Source: Cacajao melanocephalus
Lineage: Eukaryota > Chordata > Mammalia > Primates > Pitheciidae
DNA length: 64,000 bases
Direction of reading: 5' to 3'
Assembly (NCBI GenBank): GCA_963573385.1
Contig: CAUYLG010013901.1
Span: forward strand, 1-64,000
The notes under the pieces were generated by a model, which saw only the letters and a list, made by a program, of their open reading frames with translations, did no database searches and was not told the DNA's origin. Below, in pieces: positions 56,545-64,000 of this stretch; within the stretch, counting starts at the first letter, position 1; every line of letters starts with the position of its first letter. The position numbers and the translations under genes are program-made.

Positions 56545-57117
56545 ATTGAGGTAAAATTCCTATGCCACAAAAGAAATGACACTCGAAGATAAATCCTCTC
56601 AGCGAGGCAGTTTACTTCTGTAGAAGGGTGCTGCGCCTCGTGGATGGAGCAATGGGGAGCACACACCTGGACAAGGGAGGAAGAGGGGTACTTATTCCTG
56701 ACGGAGGTTGCCGCTATTGCTGTGTTGTTCCCCTGTTGGCTAGGGTTAGACCGCACAGGCAGGACTAATCCTGATTGGCTAGTTTAAAGAGAGCAGGGGT
56801 ATGAGCTGAAGTGGCAGGGCGGGTGGTTTGGTGAGAAGGATGGTTACGGGCAGGTCAGAGCAGGTAGCCAGGGGTGACCTAGGTCAAAGCAGGTGACTGG
56901 AGCAGGTGACCAGGGCAGGTGACCGAAGCAGGTAACTGAGATGAGTCAGGATGGAGATGGAGACCAGGGGAACAGATGTGAACTACTGATTAGAACTGGT
57001 GGAAGAGGTTGTTTACTGAAACTACAAGGAAGTTAAACTTTAAAATGGAGGACAAAGAACTGGGCATACTGACATGCTGATTCTTGGAAGAAAAATTTAG
57101 AATTCATTGCATCCAAT
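56545..57117 (-). mobile_element. LTR-like insert in the Tigger element
   Basis: About 570 bp of sequence foreign to the transposon lies between its first 40 bp and the 'gcatatatgaaagtggtccc' segment. Read on the minus strand it has a GGCTAACCAAT-type region and an R/U5-like end. A 13-15 bp tandem motif (AGCAGGTGACC-like) repeats at 56893-56945. Exact ends are not settled. Confidence 0.5.
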
Positions 57118-57805
57118 AAATAGACTGCATATATGAAAGTGGTCCCCTAAGATTGTGATGCAGCTGAAAAATTCCCATCATCCAGTGATGACATAGCTGT
57201 GTACTGTCCATCATAGCACAGCGTCATGCACCTGTTTGGAGATTCTGGTGTGAAACCTGCTGTGCTGCCAGTCAGAAAAAGTCTAGCATGTACAATTATG
57301 TACAAACATAATACTTGATAATACTATAAGACTATGTTACTGGTTTATGTATTCACGATACACACTTTTTATTGTTATTTTAGAGTATATTCCTTCCACT
57401 GATCAAATCCAAAATAAACTTACCTGTAAATCAGCCTCAGGCAGGTCCATCCAGAGGGGTCTAGAAGAAGGCATTGTTATCCTAGGAGAGGGCAGGTCCG
57501 TGCCTGTTATTGCCCCTGAAGAACTTCCAGTGGGACAAGGTGTGGAGGCAGAAGGCAGTGATGTTGGTGATCCTGACACGGTGTGGGTCTAGGCTAATGT
57601 GTGTGTTTGTGTCTTCGTTTTTAACAAAAAAGTTTAAGAATTTTTTTTTTAAAAACCTGAAAAATATAGAAAGTTTACAGAGTAAGGATATAATGAAAGG
57701 AGCTATTTTTGTAGAGCTGTACAATGTGTTTGTGTCTTAAGCCGTGTTATTACCAGAAAGTCCAAATGTTAAAAAATAGTAAAAAGGTAATAAAGTCCCA
57801 AGGAG

Positions 57806-58005
57806 GGGAACATTACATACTGGGGCCTGTTGGCGGGTAGGGAACAAGGGGAAGGAGAACATTAGGACAAATACCTAATGCATGCAGGGCTTAAAACCTA
57901 GATGACGGGTTGATAGGTGCAGCAAATCACCATGGCACATGTATACTTATGTAACAAACCACGTTCTGTACATGTATCCCAGAACTTAAAGTAAAATTAA
58001 ATAAA
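57806..58005 (+). mobile_element. L1 3' UTR fragment
   Basis: 'tactggggcctgttggcggg', 'gggttgataggtgcagcaaa', 'tatgtaacaaacc' and 'cagaacttaaagtaaaat'. Inserted in the Tigger element. Confidence 0.85.
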
Positions 58006-58083
58006 GTAAATAAGTTATAGTAAGCCAAGATTAACTTATTACTGAAAAAACCTACACAGCATGTATTTTTAAAATAAATTTAG

Positions 58084-58378
58084 TGACCAGGCATGGTGGC
58101 TCAGACCTGTAATCACAGTAATCACCTTTGGGAGGCCGAAGTGGGCTGATCACTTGAGGCCAGGAGTTCAAGATCAGCCTGGCCAATGTAGCGAAACCCA
58201 TCTCTACTAAAAATACAAAAGAATTAACTGAGCGTGGTGGCACATGTCTGTGATTCCAGCTGCTCGAGGCTGAGACATGAGAATTGCTTGAACCTGGATG
58301 GCGGAGGTGGCAGTGAGCCGAGATCAAGCCACTGCACTCCAGACTGGGCAACACAGTGAGACTCTGTCTCAAATAAAA
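58084..58378 (+). repeat. Alu SINE in the Tigger element
   Basis: Full dimer ending CTCAAATAAAATG. The words AAATTTAGTG before and after it mark the insertion site. Confidence 0.9.
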
Positions 58379-58576
58379 TGAGTAAATTTAGTGTAGCCTG
58401 AGGATGCAGCGTTTCTAGTGTCGACGATAGTGTCCAGTAATGCCCCAGGCCTTCACATTCACTCACCACTCACTCACTGACTTGCCCAGAGCAACTTCCA
58501 GTCCTGCAAGCTCCAGTTACGGTCAATTTCCTAGTGCATTTTTTTTGGTCTTCGTACATATTTTTCTTTTCTTTCT

Positions 58577-58852
58577 TTCTTTTTTTCCTTAGACAGAGTC
58601 TTGCTCTGTCACCCAGGCTGGAGTGCAGTGGTGCATTCTCAGCTCACTGCAACCTCTGCCTCCCAGATTCAAGTGATTCTCTTGCCTCAGCCTTCTGAGT
58701 AGCTGGGATTACAGGCACCCACCACCACGTCCAGCTAATTTTTGTATTTTTAGTAGAGACAGGGTTTCACCACATTGGCCAGGCTGGTCTTGAACTCCTG
58801 ACTTCAAGTGATCCAGCCACCTCAGCCTCCCAAAGTGCTAGGATTACAGGCT
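58577..58852 (-). repeat. Alu SINE in the Tigger element, 5'-truncated
   Basis: Reverse Alu with a TTTCTTTC head that stops at 'gggattacaggctt', lacking the last 20 or so bases. Confidence 0.88.
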
Positions 58853-59145
58853 TTGGTACCTTTTCTATACTTAGATCTATTTATATATATAAATCCTTAG
58901 CATGTGTTACAGTTACCTACAGTATTCAGTACAGTAACATGCTGTACAGGTTTGTAGCCTAGGAGCAATAGACTATACCACAGAGCACAGGTGAGTAGTG
59001 GGCTAGATCATCTAGGTTAGTATAAGTCACGCTATGATGTGTGCAAAATGAGGAAATCTCCTGACAATGCATTTCTAGGAACATCTCTCCGTCGTTAGGT
59101 GATGCATGCCTGTAGTTTACCCACTGCTATGACTTACTATGGTGA

Positions 59146-59491
<346 letters not shown>

Positions 59492-59859
59492 ATGCAAGTT
59501 TTAAGAGTCCTCTCCTGGTGGAGTCACAGAGGGTATGCTTCATTCCCCCAGCATGAGTTGTGATAACACATGTGAAGTGTCGTCTACCAGGGAAGCTCCT
59601 TAGAAACTCAGTGCCAGAATTTTTATTGGGGGCTGGCCGTGTAGGCACTCTCTGCCCGTCATATACCAAGATTCCAGACTCCCAGAAGGAAAGCAGGTGC
59701 TCAGCATAAGCCACACTGTTTGCACAGACAGTTTGAAAACAGAGAGCCTCTCTAACCAGAAAATAGTAGAAACCCTCCCAAAATCCATGTTCCCAGACAT
59801 CAGCTGAGGCCCAGCCTTGCAGGAACGGCTTTCAGAGGATGGCAGTCTTTGGCTGGAGT

Positions 59860-59965
59860 TGTTCACTCTTTTCTGAATGGCTAGTAAGTGGCAGGACCCG
59901 GATTTGAATCCAAGTAGTTTGGCTCCAGAGCCCTGCTGTCAGGCACTGGGCCACACTCCTTCCCA
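59860..59965 (-). repeat. MIR SINE fragment
   Basis: Reverse MIR 5' half: 'gtggcaggacccggatttga' and 'ggctccagagccc'. Confidence 0.7.
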
Positions 59966-60069
59966 GAGAGCCAGAGTCCTGCACAGAAGAGAGGAAGAGA
60001 GAGTACAAGGCTGGCCTTGGGTGAGTGTTTAGTTTAGCGGGACCATCAGGTGCACTGAGTAACAAGTCT

Positions 60070-60175
60070 CCCTGGTGGTCTGTGAGCTCCTTGGGGGTGA
60101 GGCTGTGTCAGATTCGCCCATGTCCCCCACTGTGTGGTACATTGTAGGTGGCACTCAATGGGTAAATATCCCATG
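60070..60175 (+). repeat. L2 3' end
   Basis: 'ggtctgtgagctccttgggg' and 'gtggcactcaatgggtaaat', typical of the L2 3' terminus. Confidence 0.65.
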
Positions 60176-60549
60176 ATTGAGCTTATTGTCATCAATGGTG
60201 ATGATTGTTGCTCAGGAGGAGGTGCCTGGTTGCTGCAAGAGCATACTAAAAGGCAGAGAACACTCACTGAAGGGTGTTTCTGAGCTGCCGCATGCTCCCT
60301 TGTGGATGGAGTTGAGTCATGCCCACGTCTTCCAGGCTTCCTGTCACCTGCATATTGCCTTCAGGAGAGAGAGGAATAGTTGCCCCCGGGATGCAGACCT
60401 GTGGATGCAAGGCGTGGCCATGGAGCTGGAGCTGGATTTCAGCTACGTCAGCCCCCAAGACAGGCGTTCCCGGGCTGTGGACCGCGTTCAGGAAGCTCCT
60501 TGAGTGGGGAGAGTAGGTGTACGCACAGGGTGGCCCTGTGGTGTTGTGT

Positions 60550-60810
60550 GGGCCCAGCAGACTCTTGGATCATAAAGCCTGGCTGTGAATCCCTGTCCCT
60601 CCACTGATTGCATGTGACCTTGGGCAGGTCACTTACCTCTGAGGGCCTCAGTTTCCCCAACTGAAATGAAAGTCATAACAATATTCACTTCATAGGGTAG
60701 TTGTCAAGGTCAATGGGTCAAGGGATGTAAAGCACTCAGCACAGTGCCCGGCGTTGTGGGGGCCCCATGAATGTCAGCTGTTACCATCAGCACTGTTATT
60801 ATTATTTACA
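60550..60810 (+). repeat. MIR SINE, nearly full length
   Basis: All MIR parts in order: 'aagcctggctgtgaatccc', 'gtgaccttgggcaggtcac', 'ggcctcagtttccccaactg' and 'cagcacagtgcccggcg'. Confidence 0.85.
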
Positions 60811-61484
60811 CCTGAGGACAACACAGCTGTGCCAAGTGTTCTGTGACATTGAGAATGAATGTTTTGCATCAGGGCCTCATGCTCCAGTGCCCACGGGGGC
60901 CACTCAGGTGCTATAAGTGTATGTCAGGCTCAGTGCAAGATTCTAGGAAGTAATGGAGTGTGGGACAGCCTGGACACTCAGGTCACCTGTCACCCACCAT
61001 CCCGACCCTCACACTCAGGCAGCACCTGAAAAAAAAAAAAAGACCAAAGAATGCAGAGTACTCATTGAGTTTGTGAGTTCGTGACCTGAAATATAGATTG
61101 CTTGTCCTATGGGCACTGACAGGAGAGAGAGAACTCCATGGGCTGGGGGGACTGGCAGGCTTCCTGGAGGAGGAAGAGTTCAACTGGACCTTCAAGGTTA
61201 GGTTTAATTAAAAATAGGGGAGGGGCAGCTGAAGATCCAACTTCTGTGTTAAGCCAGTGTTAACTACTGGTCAGGAATGAACCAAGAACTGCTAGGTGGC
61301 ATGCACATAAGAGTGAGGCAAGGCCATGGCAGCCATGGCGTGTGTTCCAGCAGGACTGATGCGGGCACTTGCAGAGATAGTGGAATTATACCAGATCCAT
61401 GTGGTCGTGATGAATCGGATGAGCTCCCTGGGAGGGTAGCAGCGCCCCTGTCATTTGCATCAGGCAGTTAAGAAACACAGGGTA

Positions 61485-61781
61485 GGCCGGGCGAGGTGGC
61501 TTAGCCTGTAATCCCAGCACTTTGGGAGGCCAAGATGGGTGGATCACAAGGTCAGGAGTTCAAAACCAACCTGGCCAAGATGGTGAAACTTCATCTATAC
61601 TAAAAATACAAAAAAATTAGCTGGGCATGGTGGTGGGCACCTGTAATCTCAGCTACTCGGGAGACTGAGGCAGAGAATGACTTGAACCCAGGAGGTGGAG
61701 GTTGCAGTGAACCAAGATCACGCCACTGCATTCTAGCCTGGGCAACACAGTGAGACTCCATCTCAAAAAAAAAAAAAAAAT
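61485..61781 (+). repeat. Alu SINE
   Basis: Full-length dimer with a 17-nt poly-A. CACAGGGT / TGCAGGGT flank it. Confidence 0.93.
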
Positions 61782-62169
61782 GCAGGGTGAAAACAGGAGG
61801 CTTCCATTGTGTAAACAGAGATTCTGCCGCACTTGAGAGCTACCCATTATCTCTTTAATTTCCTATTACTTTCCTGAGGGTGAAACTGACACATGTAAGC
61901 CAAGGAAAATGATATCCCAAGAAATTATTTCTCAGTTTTTCTCAAGAAATCTTCTTCACCTTTCTGTCTCTTGGCTGAGTAGTGTCTTTTTGAGAGGAAA
62001 TAAGAATCACACATTGAGTGCAGGTCTCAGATGGCACTAGACATCACCTTCTGTGTTCATCACATGTGCCCATGAAAGGGCTGGGTACCGTGCCGGGCTC
62101 CAGGAGAACAGGTCACAGTGTTCTACTACCAGGATCTCAGGTCTAATCAAAGAGAGACATTTAAACCAA

Positions 62170-62760
62170 TTGTTATGGTACCCCAATTCATTTAGAGCAC
62201 AATTCCAATACTAATTTAATGGGACTTTGGAGGGGATGTGAAAAAGAAATTAGTTTCACCTGAAAATATACATTATGAACCCAGATGGAAAGATTTTGAA
62301 AATGGAGAGTAATGTGAGAGGATTTGCCATAGCAGATATTAAGAATATTACGAAGCTACATTAATGCAGCATTTGACTGCTACAGGAGACATCAGACCAA
62401 TGGAACAAAAGATAAAATCTACACACATATGTATACATACGTTTTAAACCAATGGGAGAAGGATGTATCATACATGAATTTGGTAACAACTGACTGGGTC
62501 TTTTGAAAGAAAGATAAAGATGTATTTCCTAATCAGATAAAAATCTAAGTAAATATAACAATTTGTAAAAAGTGGGCTAATAGGATATGATCTGGAGAAA
62601 ACTGGATTTGGGTACACATCGTTGCAAACTTTACATTTAAAAACAGCACTCAGAAAGATAAATGAGAAACTTGGGGAATATTTGTAATATATATTGTATA
62701 AGAGATAAAATATTAATGTTTTTAATATATAAAGGGCATTTTAATTTTAATGTATAAGAG
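62170..62760 (+). mobile_element. Old L1 ORF2-region fossil
   Basis: 'catcagaccaatggaacaaa' and 'gggaatatttgtaatatata' are L1 ORF2 3' words. All frames are broken. Confidence 0.65.
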
Positions 62761-63399
62761 ATGGAATGCCACAATAGATAGCTATCTATGATATGAGAAT
62801 TTCCCAAAGACGAGGCTTACAAGGTGCCCTTGAGGCACAGTGGCAGCCCCTGTCACTCTGAGGGCAAAATCACGTGGCTATTAGTTGGATTTGGAGGCCT
62901 AGGGGTTTGCACACAATTGTACATTATCATTTTTGCCTTTTTTGTGGACAGTTAATCAAGCCCACTAACCATTGCCCCAATCTGCATTTCTTGTTTTGAT
63001 GACTGCCCCAGCATCCTATCCTTTCTGCCTCCAGTTTTGCTCACTACCCAGCCCATTGTCCACGCTGGAGTGGTCTTCCCTAACACACAAACCTGCCTGC
63101 TTTCTATTCTTGAGGGGCCCCCTTTCAGGATCCATCAGGAAGGCTGACCCCCGCTACCCATCTCCCAGGGCTACTGGGTGCCTTTGTTTTCTATTACACT
63201 CTGGGTTTGCACATCCTGTTCTCATCTTAGCTGTTCTTTGGGCAACTCATAAACCTCCTGCCAGACTCTGACCAGCATCTCCACCCTGTGATGCCCTAGC
63301 TCTCCCCTGGCAAGCTGGGTGCACCCTTGGCTGGAGTCCTATGCATTCAACCATTTATTAAAGCCTGGCACTGTGTGACATTGAGGTTATTCCTCTGGA

Positions 63400-63560
63400 T
63401 GGCACTTAATACATTTTTGTTGACATCAGAATAGAATTGTTGCAATGGAAGAGACCTTAAAGATAATCTAGTCTCACTTTCTCATTTAGAGTAAAAACTT
63501 CCGGCCCAGAGAAGTTCTGGGAACTGGCCAGGTTCTGAACTCAACATCATTGTAGTCAGA
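63400..63560. repeat. Possible MIR/L2-type fragment
   Basis: 'aagagaccttaaagataatc' and 'ccggcccagagaagttctgg' resemble ancient SINE/LINE text. Weak. Confidence 0.35.
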
Positions 63561-64000
63561 ATCATGCTGTGTGATTCGTTTTCTAATCCAGATGCCGTTT
63601 GCTAGATTGGTAAATTAGCAAAGCTGCCTTGGTAAGTGTGATTGTCTCTACCCATGATTACCTTCGAGATCTCACTCTTGCCAGAACCATCAGCTGGGAG
63701 GCCAAGGGTCTCTTTGCCCTTGGGGCTGCCCCTCAAGGACTGTGTGACAAAAGTCAGCCAGCCATTCACCCCTCTGCTTCTTGGATCTCAAGCTCAAAGT
63801 AAAGGATTTCAAGTAAATGACTTCTAGACTCTGTTTTGGAGAAAACATTCATCTGATCTCCATGTTCATCAATCATTTTCTGTGTTTTGAAGGGTTGGGT
63901 GGGTGGGATTTAATATATAGACACTGTGGGCATTTTGAAGAAATGTCCTCCGCATACCACCACCCTCCACATACAGAAAAGTTGGAAGAATAAAATAACT

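Larger units (their letters stand above)
56505..59112 (+). mobile_element. Tigger-family DNA transposon with nested insertions
   Basis: Terminal inverted repeats CAGACATGTGCCACCTAATG and CGTTAGGTGATGCATGCCTG, flanked by TA (56503-56504 and 59113-59114), the mariner/pogo-type target. A plus frame near 57420-57590 keeps a short coding relic (EEGIVILGEG... then VIAPEELPVGQGVE) ending in a stop, probably the end of an ancestral transposase. The body is interrupted by an LTR-like insert, an L1 3' end and two Alus, and is non-functional. Confidence 0.7.

Noticed and set aside
60177..60503. 108-codon plus frame considered as a possible EVC2 exon
   Set aside because: No resemblance to the EVC2 segment after exon 7, no fitting splice sites in frame, and no transmembrane helix.

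Overview
This is a mammalian, clearly primate, nuclear window. It carries about 28 Alu SINEs, primate-type L1 3' ends, MIR and L2 fossils, MaLR/ERV LTRs, and split genes with GT-AG introns. Spliced peptides read from both strands match the two Ellis-van Creveld genes: EVC on the minus strand (exons 1-5) and EVC2/LIMBIN on the plus strand (exons 1-7). Set against the human proteins from memory, there are scattered substitutions: a few percent in EVC, and roughly one residue in eight in EVC2 exon 5. EVC2 exon 1 is also a few codons shorter. The source is therefore probably a non-human anthropoid; I cannot separate Old World from New World monkey without alignment.

Layout. 1-23,317 holds the 5' part of EVC, read right to left: exon 1 at 23,144-23,317, exon 2 at 15,674-15,799, exon 3 at 6,057-6,140, exon 4 at 3,770-4,002 and exon 5 at 1,998-2,082. 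Together they give 702 nt, or 234 codons, in one continuous frame. The rest of EVC lies left of the window. 23,318-26,092 is the head-to-head intergenic region, with one GC-rich CpG island over each first exon. 26,093-64,000 holds the 5' part of EVC2: exon 1 at 26,093-26,305, then exons 2-7 at 38,899, 42,267, 45,167, 47,128, 51,400 and 55,740. These give 855 nt, or 285 codons. The transmembrane exon 8 and all later exons lie right of the window.

How the genes work together. EVC and EVC2 are known to form a membrane complex at the base of primary cilia that relays Smoothened activity in hedgehog signalling. The divergent arrangement suggests shared regulation. A short module is repeated in the two CpG islands, about 240 nt from the EVC start codon and about 90 nt from the EVC2 start codon.

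The remaining sequence is intronic and dominated by transposon fossils. Structural highlights are a 1.25-kb GGAT-type tandem array 0.16 kb from EVC exon 3; a 170-bp inverted repeat with a 1.9-kb spacer in EVC intron 2; an apparently L1-retroposed LTR transcript with 18-bp target duplications; several precisely bounded LTR insertions; a multi-layer nest of transposons in EVC2 intron 7; and a cluster of four CACGTG E-boxes in EVC2 intron 3. I found no RNA gene, CRISPR array, intact retroviral or LINE reading frame, or additional protein-coding gene, and no wholly new system.
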